This document shows, piece by piece, positions 54,802-63,635 of a DNA stretch of 64,000 bases. This DNA comes from Halothece sp. PCC 7418 (lineage in GTDB: Bacteria > Cyanobacteriota > Cyanobacteriia > Cyanobacteriales > Rubidibacteraceae). The notes under the pieces are model-generated. The model was not told the origin of the DNA, did not search any database, and saw only the letters and a list, made by a program, of their open reading frames with translations. Made by a program: the position numbers and the translations under genes. Position 1 is the first letter of the stretch; each line of letters starts with the position of its first letter. The stretch is from positions 1,116,001 to 1,180,000 of the forward strand of contig NC_019779.1 of assembly GCF_000317635.1 (NCBI RefSeq). The letters run 5' to 3'.

Positions 54802-56361
54802 ATGACAGAAGAGAAACAGCAAGAACCACAAAAATTAGTGCAGAGTGTACAAAAACTAAAAACCATGATTGAGGGGTTTGATGAAATCAGTCATGGTGGA
54901 ATTCCTATTGGTCGAACCACTCTTGTTAGTGGGACATCAGGAACAGGAAAAACTCTACTTGCTATTCAATTTTTATATAATGGCATTCAACAATTTGACG
55001 AGCCAGGAGTGTTTGTCACGTTTGAAGAATCCCCAGCAGATATTATTATTAATGCTAATAGTTTCGGTTGGGATTTACAAGCACTGATTGAACAAGGAAA
55101 ACTGTTTATTCTTGATGCGTCTCCTGATCCAGAAGGTCAAGAAGTGGTGGGAAATTTTGACCTTTCAGCACTCATTGAACGGATTCAATATGCGATCCGC
55201 AAATATAAAGCAAAACGGGTTTCTATTGATTCAGTCACTGCTATTTTTCAACAATATGAAGGGGTGGGTTTAATTCGCCGAGAAATTTTCCGTCTTGCAG
55301 CCCGCTTGAAACAAGTGGGGGTCAGTTCTATTATGACAACAGAACGAGAAGAAGAGTATGGGCCCGTGGCGCGATTTGGCGTTGAAGAATTTGTGTCTGA
55401 TAATGTTGTTATTATGCGGAATGTGTTAGAAGGAGAACGTCGCCGCCGTACTGCAGAAATCTTAAAATTACGGGGAACCACCCACATGAAAGGGGAATAT
55501 CCCTTTACTATTAATCGCGATGGAATTAATATCTTCCCCTTGGGTGCAATGCGCTTAACCCAACGCTCATCCAATGAACGAGTTTCTTCAGGAATTAGTA
55601 CCCTCGATGAAATGTGTGGCGGTGGCTTTTTTAAAGACTCAATTATTCTTGCTACAGGCGCAACGGGAACGGGTAAAACCTTATTAGTGAGTAAGTTTTT
55701 AGAAGAAGGGTGTTTACGAGGAGAAAGAGCAATTTTATTTGCTTATGAAGAATCTCGCGCCCAGTTATCTAGAAATGCTTATTCTTGGGGAATTGATTTT
55801 GAAGAGTTAGAATCGCAAGGGCTATTAAAATTACTTTGTACCTATCCTGAATCAGCGGGTTTAGAAGATCATTTACAAGCCATTAAATCAGAAATTGAAG
55901 ATTTTAAGCCCTCCAGAATTGCTATTGATTCTCTTTCTGCTTTAGCCAGAGGCGTAACCGAGAATGCGTTTCGTCAGTTTGTCATTGGCGTGACAGGATA
56001 CGCTAAACAAGAAGAAATTACAGGTTTCTTTACCAATACCACGGATCAGTTTATGGGGTCGCATTCGATTACTGATTCCCATATTTCTACGATTACCGAT
56101 ACAATTATTATGCTGCAATATGTGGAGATTCGGGGAGAAATGTCACGGGCGATTAATGTCTTTAAGATGCGCGGATCGTGGCATGATAAAGGAATTCGGG
56201 AGTATATTATCGCGGAAGAAGGTCCAGAAATTAAAGCCTCTTTCCGTAATTATGAACGGATTATTAGTGGCGCACCAACTCGCATTTCTGCGGATGAAAA
56301 ATCAGAATTGTCGCGTATTGTCCAAGGGGTTAGAGGGAAATCAGAAACAGATGAGTCATAG
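54802..56361 (+). CDS. kaiC: Circadian clock ATPase/kinase KaiC
   Basis: KaiC is the double-ring RecA-like ATPase whose rhythmic phosphorylation is the clock. Both domains are intact: CI Walker A 'VSGTSGTGKTLLAIQFL' with the paired Glu in 'VTFEESPADI', and CII Walker A 'LATGATGTGKTLLVSKFL' with 'FAYEESRAQL'. The phosphorylation pair is Ser429-Thr430 in 'SHISTITDTI', and the A-loop and C-terminal tail for KaiA binding follow. At 519 residues it is full length. Cotranscribed with kaiB. Confidence 0.98.
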   Translation: MTEEKQQEPQKLVQSVQKLKTMIEGFDEISHGGIPIGRTTLVSGTSGTGKTLLAIQFLYNGIQQFDEPGVFVTFEESPADIIINANSFGWDLQALIEQGKLFILDASPDPEGQEVVGNFDLSALIERIQYAIRKYKAKRVSIDSVTAIFQQYEGVGLIRREIFRLAARLKQVGVSSIMTTEREEEYGPVARFGVEEFVSDNVVIMRNVLEGERRRRTAEILKLRGTTHMKGEYPFTINRDGINIFPLGAMRLTQRSSNERVSSGISTLDEMCGGGFFKDSIILATGATGTGKTLLVSKFLEEGCLRGERAILFAYEESRAQLSRNAYSWGIDFEELESQGLLKLLCTYPESAGLEDHLQAIKSEIEDFKPSRIAIDSLSALARGVTENAFRQFVIGVTGYAKQEEITGFFTNTTDQFMGSHSITDSHISTITDTIIMLQYVEIRGEMSRAINVFKMRGSWHDKGIREYIIAEEGPEIKASFRNYERIISGAPTRISADEKSELSRIVQGVRGKSETDES

Positions 56362-56461
56362 CTAAGAGATTAGGGGAGGTGAACAGTTTTGAATGGGTTG
56401 TTGAGGAGAAACCCAGATGCGATAAAATCAAAGCGCGTTCCTACTCACTCCAAATCTGGCT

Positions 56462-58633
56462 ATGTCAAAATCCAAGGCTGAAACTCCGACGATTGACTTT
56501 AAAGATCCCGAATATTACTTTAACCGTGAACTGAGTTGGTTAGAATTTAACGATCGCGTTCTTCATGAAGCCATAGATTCCCGTACCCCACTGTTAGAAC
56601 GTTTGAAGTTTATGGCAATTTTTAGCTCAAACTTAGACGAATTTTACATGGTACGGGTTGCAGGTTTAAAGCAACAAGTCGAAGCCAATGTTAATAAGCT
56701 AACAGCAGATGGACGTGACCCTTCACAGCAACTGACAGATATTAGTGAACGGTTGCGTCCGATGATTTGTAAACAAGATCAGCATTTTGAAGAAGTCTTG
56801 CGGGGATTACTCGCAGAAGAAAAAATTCATCTCCTGAACTATACAGACTTAAATGTTGAACAACGAACGTATCTCCAACATTATTATGAAGATCATGTTT
56901 TTCCCGTTTTAACGCCTTTAGCCGTTGATCCAGGACATCCCTTTCCTTATATTTCTAATTTAAGTTTAAATTTAGCGGTTGTGGTACAAGAACCCAGTAC
57001 AGGAGATGAACGTTTTGCACGGATTAAAGTTCCGAAAGTGTTACCGCGCTTTGTCCAGTTTCCCAAAGAGTTAGGGATTTATGATGAAAAAGGAAAGCCT
57101 GCGATTTGGACTGGTGTTCCCTTAGAACAAATTATTGCTCATCATTTAGAAACTCTGTTTCCAGGGATGACGATTCAAGAATGCTATCCGTTTCGGATTA
57201 CCCGTAATGCGGATATTGCGGTGGAAGAAGATGAAGCCGATGATTTGTTATTAGCTATTCAAAAAGAACTACGGAAACGTCGCATGGGCGGATCGGTGGT
57301 GCGGATGGAAATTGATGATTCCGCGACGGATCAGGTGCGGGGAATGTTGATGCGGGAAATGAAGTTAGAAGAGTCGGATGTGCATCAAATTCAAGGATTA
57401 CTAGGTTTAGGAGATTTGATGTCATTTATGTCTCTTCCGCTACCTGAATTAAAAGAGCCGAAATGGACTCCCATTGTTCCCCCGCCGTTTGAACGTTACC
57501 GAGAGTCAGAAAACGCTGAAGGGGGGCTTTCTGTTGAAGAAAAAAGTGAAAGTTTATTTGGAGAAATTCGCAAATCAGATTTATTAGTTCATCATCCTTA
57601 TCATTCTTTTAGTGCAACAATACAAGAGTTGGTTGAGTTGGCTGCGGTTGACCCGAAAGTGTTAGCAATTAAGATGACGCTTTATCGGACTTCTGGTGAT
57701 TCTCCGATTATTAATGCGCTGATTAATGCTGCGGAAAATGGGAAACAAGTGGCGGTTTTAGTGGAAATTAAAGCCCGATTTGATGAAGAGAATAATATTG
57801 TTTGGGCGCGAAAGTTAGAAAAGTCTGGGGTTCATGTGGTGTATGGGATTGTCGGCTTAAAAACCCATACGAAAACGACTTTAATTGTGCGCCAAGAAGA
57901 CGATAAAATTCATCGTTATGTGCATATTGGAACGGGAAATTATAATCCGAAAACGGCGAATCTTTATACGGATTTAGGGTTATTTAGTTGTCGGGAAGCG
58001 TTAGGTGCAGATTTAACGGATTTATTTAATTTTCTAACAGGACATTCTCGTCAACGGTCCTATCGGAAATTATTGGTTGCGCCAGTGAGTTTGCGCGATC
58101 GGATGATTGTGTTAATACAAAGAGAGCGCGATCGCGCGAAAAAAGGGGAAAAAGCGCGTATTATTGCCAAAATGAACGCTTTAGTCGATCCGAAAATTAT
58201 TCAAAACCTCTATGAAGCCTCACAAGCGGGTGTAGAAATTGATTTAATTATTCGTGGAATTTGTTGCTTACGTCCAGGTTTAAAGGGCGTTAGTGATAAT
58301 ATTCGAGTGGTCAGTGTTATTGGTCGTTTTCTGGAACATTCCCGTATTTTCTATTTCTATAATCAAGGGGAAGAAGATATTTATATCGGAAGTGCAGACT
58401 GGATGCAGCGCAACTTAGATCGTCGCATTGAAGCGGTTGTTCCTATTGACGATCCGAACATTTTCCAAGAGTTAAAAGAGATTTTAGATTTAATGTTATC
58501 AGATAACCGTCAAGCCTGGGAATTACAACCTGATGGACATTATATTCAAAGACAACCCGAAGAAGATGGAGAGGTGATCAGCACCCATGAAACGTTAATG
58601 AAGAAGGCGTTGGACTCTTCTACAGTGACTTAA
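56462..58633 (+). CDS. ppk1: Polyphosphate kinase 1
   Basis: PPK1 makes inorganic polyphosphate from ATP. The 723-residue enzyme has the four-domain layout: N-terminal helices ('YYFNRELSWLEFNDRVLHEA'), head domain, and two PLD-like catalytic domains ('VLVEIKARFDEENNIVWARK', 'HIGTGNYNPKTANLYTDLGL', 'IYIGSADWMQRNLDRRIEAV'). The autophosphorylated His is in 'YGIVGLKTHTKTTLIVRQ'. The YraN gene starts two bases after its stop, so the two are translationally linked. Confidence 0.97.
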   Translation: MSKSKAETPTIDFKDPEYYFNRELSWLEFNDRVLHEAIDSRTPLLERLKFMAIFSSNLDEFYMVRVAGLKQQVEANVNKLTADGRDPSQQLTDISERLRPMICKQDQHFEEVLRGLLAEEKIHLLNYTDLNVEQRTYLQHYYEDHVFPVLTPLAVDPGHPFPYISNLSLNLAVVVQEPSTGDERFARIKVPKVLPRFVQFPKELGIYDEKGKPAIWTGVPLEQIIAHHLETLFPGMTIQECYPFRITRNADIAVEEDEADDLLLAIQKELRKRRMGGSVVRMEIDDSATDQVRGMLMREMKLEESDVHQIQGLLGLGDLMSFMSLPLPELKEPKWTPIVPPPFERYRESENAEGGLSVEEKSESLFGEIRKSDLLVHHPYHSFSATIQELVELAAVDPKVLAIKMTLYRTSGDSPIINALINAAENGKQVAVLVEIKARFDEENNIVWARKLEKSGVHVVYGIVGLKTHTKTTLIVRQEDDKIHRYVHIGTGNYNPKTANLYTDLGLFSCREALGADLTDLFNFLTGHSRQRSYRKLLVAPVSLRDRMIVLIQRERDRAKKGEKARIIAKMNALVDPKIIQNLYEASQAGVEIDLIIRGICCLRPGLKGVSDNIRVVSVIGRFLEHSRIFYFYNQGEEDIYIGSADWMQRNLDRRIEAVVPIDDPNIFQELKEILDLMLSDNRQAWELQPDGHYIQRQPEEDGEVISTHETLMKKALDSSTVT

Positions 58634-58635
58634 AC

Positions 58636-59064
58636 ATGGTAAGTTTGGGAGAGTTAGGGGAACAAGTGACAGCCCAGTGGTTACAAGGTCAAGGTTGGGA
58701 AATTTTGGCTTCTCGCTGGCGTTGTCGTTGGGGAGAGTTGGATCTGGTCGCTTACGATCGCGCTTCTACTTTAAGTTTTGTGGAGGTGAAAACCCGCCAA
58801 AGTAGAAACTGGGATGCGGATGGCTTATTAGCAATTACCTCTCAAAAACAAAGAAAACTTTATCGTAGCGCACAGATGTTTTTGTCTGCTTATCCTCAAT
58901 TTTCGGAGTTAATTTGTCGCTTTGATTTAGCGTTAGTGAAAGCCCGTTTGCTAAGCTCAGAAAGGGATTGCAAAACTTCTTTACCTCCCGTTACTCTTAA
59001 TTCTCCCATCTTTTACCATGGCTATGAATTAACCTTAACCACCTATTTAGAAGGAATTGATTAA
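58636..59064 (+). CDS. YraN (UPF0102) family nuclease-like protein
   Basis: The 142-residue protein has the Holliday-junction-resolvase-like fold of UPF0102: 'LGEQVTAQWLQGQGWEIL', the catalytic-type 'RWGELDLVAYD' and 'SFVEVKTRQSR', i.e. the E-x(n)-D-x(n)-ExK pattern. The family's true role is not established. It starts two bases after ppk1. A 78-base heptamer array follows its stop. Confidence 0.88.
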   Translation: MVSLGELGEQVTAQWLQGQGWEILASRWRCRWGELDLVAYDRASTLSFVEVKTRQSRNWDADGLLAITSQKQRKLYRSAQMFLSAYPQFSELICRFDLALVKARLLSSERDCKTSLPPVTLNSPIFYHGYELTLTTYLEGID

Positions 59065-59069
59065 TTATT

Positions 59070-59147
59070 AGTCATTAGTCATTGGTCATTGGTCATTAGT
59101 CATTAGTCATTGGTCATTAGTCACTGGTCACTGGTCACTGGTCACTG
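59070..59147. repeat. Degenerate heptanucleotide tandem array before moaB
   Basis: Units GTCATTA, GTCATTG and GTCACTG repeat about 11 times; the array stops ten bases before moaB. Related to 18459-18597 and 2606-2633. Confidence 0.88.
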
Positions 59148-59156
59148 TTAAAAAAA

Positions 59157-59657
59157 ATGTCTCAACCTCATCAAGATCAAGAATTAATTTCTCTATATTG
59201 CGCTGTGATTACGGTTAGTGATACTCGCACCGCAGAAACGGATCGCAGTGGTCAATTGATGAAAAATAAGCTGCAAGAAAAGGGTCATCACATCCGAGAT
59301 TATGTAATTATTCCTGATGACCCCAAACAGATTATTGAACAAGTTGTGAGACTGGGAAAAATGGAAGATTTAGCAGTCATTCTGTGTAATGGGGGAACAG
59401 GGATTGCGCCACGGGATACCACTTATGATGCGCTGGTGACACTGTTAGAGAAAACCTTACCAGGGTTTGGGGAGTTGTTTCGGTATTTAAGTTATCAAGA
59501 AATTGGGTCACGCGCGATCGCGTCACGAGCAATTGCTGGCGTTTATCAGGGGAAATTGGTCTTTTCTCTCCCTGGCTCAAGTAATGCCGTAAAATTGGGG
59601 TTAGAGCAGCTAATTTTGCCTGAATTAGTCCATTTAGCCCGCATTCAGAACTCTTAG
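59157..59657 (+). CDS. moaB: Molybdenum cofactor biosynthesis protein MoaB
   Basis: MoaB/MogA-type proteins adenylate molybdopterin. The 166-residue protein shows the MoCF-binding motifs 'YCAVITVSDTRTAETDRSGQ', 'VILCNGGTGIAPRDTTYDAL' and 'LVFSLPGSSNAVKLGLEQLI'. The ATG at 59157 follows a run of As rather than a clear ribosome-binding site. Its last 24 bases overlap the 3' end of the convergent mysD gene. Confidence 0.95.
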   Translation: MSQPHQDQELISLYCAVITVSDTRTAETDRSGQLMKNKLQEKGHHIRDYVIIPDDPKQIIEQVVRLGKMEDLAVILCNGGTGIAPRDTTYDALVTLLEKTLPGFGELFRYLSYQEIGSRAIASRAIAGVYQGKLVFSLPGSSNAVKLGLEQLILPELVHLARIQNS

Positions 59658-60653
59658 TTGAGACGCATTGCGCCAAACTTCAGCTACCACATCTTCTAAC
59701 ATTTCTCCATCTGCGAGTAGCATCCGAGAGATCATACTAATTTCTCCGAATGACCAAAAGAGTCCCGCTTCTAAAAGATAAGGTTCGTCTGTTTCTTCAT
59801 GAACGCGAAAATCAAACAGGGAATAATCGCGACAACCAAGGGCGATATGGGCTTTTCTTGCTGCATCTGCGAGTTTCTCGAATAATTCTGGCGTAACTTC
59901 GGCGGGACACTGGGGTTTTGCGACGGGTTGATCGGGTTGTTTTCCAGGCGTTCCATCGGCTTGTAGGTCATACTTATCCTGAGTGGTGCGAATGGTGTGA
60001 TCTTTGGGGAATACGTATTCAATCATGGAGGGAACATACAATTCATTCCCCCGTTCAATGACTCCCACACGCAGTTCTCGTCCTGGAATATAATCTTCTA
60101 CAAGTAGAGTGTCGTCATATTCAAAGCCTGTCTGTAACGCTGCTGCAATTTGATCTTTGGTTTTGACTAAGGTTAACCCTAAAGAGTTATCTTCGGAGTT
60201 GGCTTTGACGATAAATGGCGGTTTCATTGTCACTGTATCCCCAGAACGGATTTGTTGTGCTTTTGCGACGGTAACGCCCATGGTTTCAACAACGCTTCTG
60301 GTGTGGGCTTTATTACTAGCTAATGCGGTACAGTGGGCGGGAGAACCAACAACGGGTAAACCGAGTAAGTCTTCAAAAAATCCCCGAAAACTAGTCATTC
60401 CTGGAAAGCAAAATAAGTGAGGAACAACCACATCAACCTCGGGAAGTTGCGCGATCGTTTCTTGCAGGGAGAGTTTCTCGGATAAATTCTCTAAAGATGA
60501 CCCCAGTTGCCAAACCCCATCAGGATGCACTACTGCATAGTAACTTTTTATGTTAGCAGGTTGCACCACTTCTTTTGCATATAGCATGGACAAATTGTAA
60601 TAAAATTGCGAAACCCTTGACCCTGCTAAGTGTAAAACTCGTAATAAAGACAT
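59634..60653 (-). CDS. mysD: MysD, D-Ala-D-Ala ligase-like ATP-grasp enzyme of mycosporine synthesis
   Basis: MysD attaches a second amino acid to mycosporine-glycine, giving disubstituted UV-absorbing compounds such as shinorine. The 339-residue protein is an ATP-grasp ligase of the D-Ala-D-Ala ligase type ('PPFIVKANSEDNSLGLTLVK', 'DTLLVEDYIPGRELRVGVIE', 'LFDFRVHEETDEPYLLEAGL'), with the family's N-terminus 'LLRVLHLAGSRVSQFYYNLS'. It is last of the mysB-mysC-mysD series on the minus strand and follows mysC by 3 bases. Assignment rests on family pattern plus the mysC neighbour. Confidence 0.9.
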   Translation of the reverse strand: MSLLRVLHLAGSRVSQFYYNLSMLYAKEVVQPANIKSYYAVVHPDGVWQLGSSLENLSEKLSLQETIAQLPEVDVVVPHLFCFPGMTSFRGFFEDLLGLPVVGSPAHCTALASNKAHTRSVVETMGVTVAKAQQIRSGDTVTMKPPFIVKANSEDNSLGLTLVKTKDQIAAALQTGFEYDDTLLVEDYIPGRELRVGVIERGNELYVPSMIEYVFPKDHTIRTTQDKYDLQADGTPGKQPDQPVAKPQCPAEVTPELFEKLADAARKAHIALGCRDYSLFDFRVHEETDEPYLLEAGLFWSFGEISMISRMLLADGEMLEDVVAEVWRNASQLRVLNAG

Positions 60654-60656
60654 GAA

Positions 60657-61991
60657 TTAATCTCCTCCTAATTTGACAATTTTTCCGATGTTGAAGTCAA
60701 TGCGAATCCAATCTTGGAAACGTTTTAAGTTACTTAAAAGTAATAGGGGAATTTGCCAGTGATGGACAAATAAAAAGGGTAAGGGGTCATCTTTACGAAA
60801 AATTCCATCGGTTCCTTGCGTGATTTTTTGCCACCATTTTGTTAAGTCTTCTAAGGAACGAATTTCAGTTAGTCGCCACAGTTCGTGATATAGCCAGTAA
60901 GTGGGTTTGCTATTGGGTAAAGGCGCAATCGGTTCAGAATAATGATTATCTTCTAAATAAGCAGATGCTAAATTAGGATGATCATGAAACATCGTAATCG
61001 CCGAATGAGTGCGAGGGTTGCATTCAATGGGATAAATATTGCCATCTGGGGTTTCGATAAAGTCAAAAGAAATTTGACCCGTTAACTTTAATTCCCCGAC
61101 AAAGTGTTTCACCCAAGCGAAAATTTCTGGATGATCGACTTTTTGATAATTGACTTGAAAGGGAGAAGATTCAGAACAACAATGGACTTGAATTTTGCCA
61201 TTGCGAACGGTGCTATGAGTACAAAATTCTTTCCCGCGAATAAACTCTTGCATCACCCAAGGATTATCTTTTGAGATAGGAAGAGTTTTGATATAACTTT
61301 CCATTCCTTGAAAGGGAAGTTTAGTCAGATCTAAACGGCGAACGGAATCGTAATTAATACTTTTAATAATGTAACGACTACCATCGGCTTCAAAGTCAAA
61401 ATCTAAAACTTCTTGGGGAGAAGTAAACTTAAAAACTTTTGGTGCAGCAAGTCCTAGGGCTTGCGCTTGTTTACAAAATTCATATTTATTATCCAGCATT
61501 GCGGTAATGTCTGGATCAAAATGAATGACTTCACAACCTACTTCTGTGAGTAATGGTTTTGCGGTGGAATCATAGTAACTAGAAACGGGACTGCAAACGG
61601 GAATAAAAACATTAATTTGCTCTTTTTTAACAATATCAAGCAGTCCTTGACGATAGCCTTCTGGGTCTTTTTCGGGTGCGGGAACGGTGTAAAATCCGCT
61701 TACAGCTTGGGAGAAGCGATGACCTGATAGCCAGTAACGATGGGTTTCGACGAGGAAAACGGTGTGTCCCGCTTGATAAAACGATCGCGCTAACTGTAGC
61801 GATTTTGTCATTTTGCCACCCGTAATTAGGATACGCTTAGGATTATCAGTAACAGCTTGCCTAAGTTTCTCCTGAGTCAAAAAAGAGAACAAGACGGTGA
61901 TTAAATTGATGGGGAAAGCGATTAACAGTAAGGTTAATGTCCCCATCGTTTTGACTGCGGAATTGATTCGTCCTCGGACAAATAGAAGCAT
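60657..61991 (-). CDS. mysC: MysC, ATP-grasp ligase forming mycosporine-glycine
   Basis: MysC joins glycine to 4-deoxygadusol. The 444-residue protein has an N-terminal hydrophobic segment (about 10-38), a Rossmann-like start ('RILITGGKMTKSLQLARSFY') and the ATP-grasp domain ('YIIKSINYDSVRRLDLTKLP', 'PWVMQEFIRGKEFCTHSTVR', 'FDFIETPDGNIYPIECNPRT'). It is 3 bases upstream of mysD, so the two are cotranscribed. mysB is separated from it by 430 bases that contain two dispersed repeats. Confidence 0.92.
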   Translation of the reverse strand: MLLFVRGRINSAVKTMGTLTLLLIAFPINLITVLFSFLTQEKLRQAVTDNPKRILITGGKMTKSLQLARSFYQAGHTVFLVETHRYWLSGHRFSQAVSGFYTVPAPEKDPEGYRQGLLDIVKKEQINVFIPVCSPVSSYYDSTAKPLLTEVGCEVIHFDPDITAMLDNKYEFCKQAQALGLAAPKVFKFTSPQEVLDFDFEADGSRYIIKSINYDSVRRLDLTKLPFQGMESYIKTLPISKDNPWVMQEFIRGKEFCTHSTVRNGKIQVHCCSESSPFQVNYQKVDHPEIFAWVKHFVGELKLTGQISFDFIETPDGNIYPIECNPRTHSAITMFHDHPNLASAYLEDNHYSEPIAPLPNSKPTYWLYHELWRLTEIRSLEDLTKWWQKITQGTDGIFRKDDPLPFLFVHHWQIPLLLLSNLKRFQDWIRIDFNIGKIVKLGGD

Positions 61992-62144
61992 TGTTATTTG
62001 TTCTTGGTTCTTGGTTATTTGTTATTTGAGGCGTTCTATGGAACGTCTTGACATTATTGGTTAAAAGGGACAGGGAAGAGACTCAAAAATTGCTGATATC
62101 ATTTCTGCTCAATCCTTCCCTGTGTTCTGTAGAAAAATCTGATC

Positions 62145-62266
62145 TATAGCAATCCTAAATCAGTTGTCCCCCCCAGCAATCCCCCCTTTAATTCCCCCCT
62201 TAGTAAGGGGGGATAGGGGGGATCGTCAGTTAATCTACTTTTTACAAATGACATCATACTGCTATA
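62145..62266. repeat. Dispersed repeat family A (MITE-like), copy 2
   Basis: TATAGCAATCCTAAATCAGTTG at its left end and TTTTTACAAATGACATCATACTGCTATA as the right arm (given in parts: TTTTTACAAATGACATCAT then ACTGCTATA) match copy 1 at 19990-20106. The middle contains runs of C and G that can pair (CCCCCCTTAGTAAGGGGGG). 122 bp. Confidence 0.78.
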
Positions 62267-62409
62267 TAGCGTTTCTTAGTCTGTTGAGGTACGTAATGGG
62301 AGTCGGTGGATGTTCATGTTCATTTTTGATTACTAGAACTGCTGTCCAAAATTTTTGAGATTGTCAAAGAACAACGAACAAAGAACAAAGAACAAAAAAT
62401 GTACCTCAC
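62265..62409 (+). repeat. Dispersed repeat family B, abutting family A between mysC and mysB
   Basis: It begins TATAGCGTTTCTTAGTCTG, sharing its first two bases with the end of the A copy, then TTGAGGTACGTAATG and GAGTCGGTGGATGTTCAT, and closes with heptamers and TGTACCTCA at 62400-62408. The end lies about 13 bases from the mysB stop. Confidence 0.8.
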
Positions 62410-62421
62410 CCAAGTCAAAGA

Positions 62422-63261
62422 TTACAGTTTTCTAATCATAGTTAAGCCATCACGGAGGGGAAGCAAAACTTGTTCCACACGAGGATCATCGGCGACCATT
62501 TGATTAAATTGCGCGATCGCGTCACCATTTAGAGTTCGTTTTTCTGGCGGGAGATACGCCTGTCCTTGTAACAAGCTATTATCGACAAAAATATAGCCAC
62601 CGTCTTCTAGTAACCCTTCATCTAGCAGGAGGCGATAGTAATCTTTATATTCGGTCTTATCTGCATCCAGAAACGCCAGTTGGAACGTCTGACCATCCGC
62701 AGCTAACTTCTTCATGCTGTTAATCGCGGAATCGACCATAATTTCGATTTTTTGACCGTGAGGAGAAACATCAAAGCAGTTGCGACCCAATTGCGCGGTG
62801 TAAGGATCGACCTCTAAAGCAACCACACGACCGTTTTCAGGAAGGGCTTCCGCCATAGCTAATGCAGAATAGCCCGTAAACATCCCCACTTCTAAAATCC
62901 GTTTTGCGCCTGTCATGTGAACAAACATTTTCAGGGTTTGTCCTTCAATATGACCTGACAGCATTTCTTGTTCTAAACGGCGTACCGTTTCCCCATCAGA
63001 AAACGATTGACTCCAGTCTTCTTCACGGGTTTTGCGATCTAAGTTAGCTAAGGCTTCTGATTCTTGGGTCGTGATTTGTTCCAGATAGGGGTCAAGTCCA
63101 GCACCCAGTTCATAAGCACTTTCGATCGCGCTTTGTAACTGAGAAGAAATCCCTTCTTCTTTTCCTTGTTCCACAATCTGTTCTAACTGCTGAACTAAAA
63201 TCCCCAAGGGAGTTACAGGTCTTGCGGTTTTTTGACTGGGTTTATCGTTAGTGATCGTCAT
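62422..63261 (-). CDS. mysB: MysB, O-methyltransferase of mycosporine synthesis
   Basis: MysB methylates demethyl-4-deoxygadusol to 4-deoxygadusol. The 279-residue class I SAM methyltransferase shows motif I 'KRILEVGMFTGYSALAMAEA', the acidic loop 'GRVVALEVDPYTAQLGRNCF', 'FQLAFLDADKTEYKDYYRLL' and 'GYIFVDNSLLQGQAYLP', with the N-terminal extension of about 100 residues typical of MysB. It is upstream of mysC on the same strand. mysA, which makes the substrate, is not in the window. The start is ATG 63261. Confidence 0.92.
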   Translation of the reverse strand: MTITNDKPSQKTARPVTPLGILVQQLEQIVEQGKEEGISSQLQSAIESAYELGAGLDPYLEQITTQESEALANLDRKTREEDWSQSFSDGETVRRLEQEMLSGHIEGQTLKMFVHMTGAKRILEVGMFTGYSALAMAEALPENGRVVALEVDPYTAQLGRNCFDVSPHGQKIEIMVDSAINSMKKLAADGQTFQLAFLDADKTEYKDYYRLLLDEGLLEDGGYIFVDNSLLQGQAYLPPEKRTLNGDAIAQFNQMVADDPRVEQVLLPLRDGLTMIRKL

Positions 63262-63635
63262 TTGCCAATACTCTCTCTTAATACTGCTTTTACATGAGGA
63301 TGATTACAATTTGGCTTTGGCGAGGGAAGCATCGCCGTCCTTATCTTAGAATATTGTTAAGAAAAATGTCACGATCGCGCTGCCATTTTTCAGATTAATC
63401 TTCCTTTTGATTTATAACTTTTCTCTATGTTTACGTCTAAATCCCTGTTATATCTTGTTTTTAGTGCTCAGAGCTTAAAGTATTTCCCTTGATAGATGAC
63501 GCAGCGCTTTCTCAGAATACCTTTAGAAAACTTATTAAAAATCAGAGAAATCCCTATTTTTAGCCAGAAGTGATAAGAACTCTTAAGCGTGTTTTAATTT
63601 TAGGGAGAGTGATGTACCCGTAACCGAAAAGACTA
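63262..63635. other. Divergent promoter region between mysB and the MFS transporter
   Basis: 374 bases with no gene. A small stem GGCGA...TCGCC lies near 63318-63335. No known UV- or salt-response motif can be named from sequence. Confidence 0.5.
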
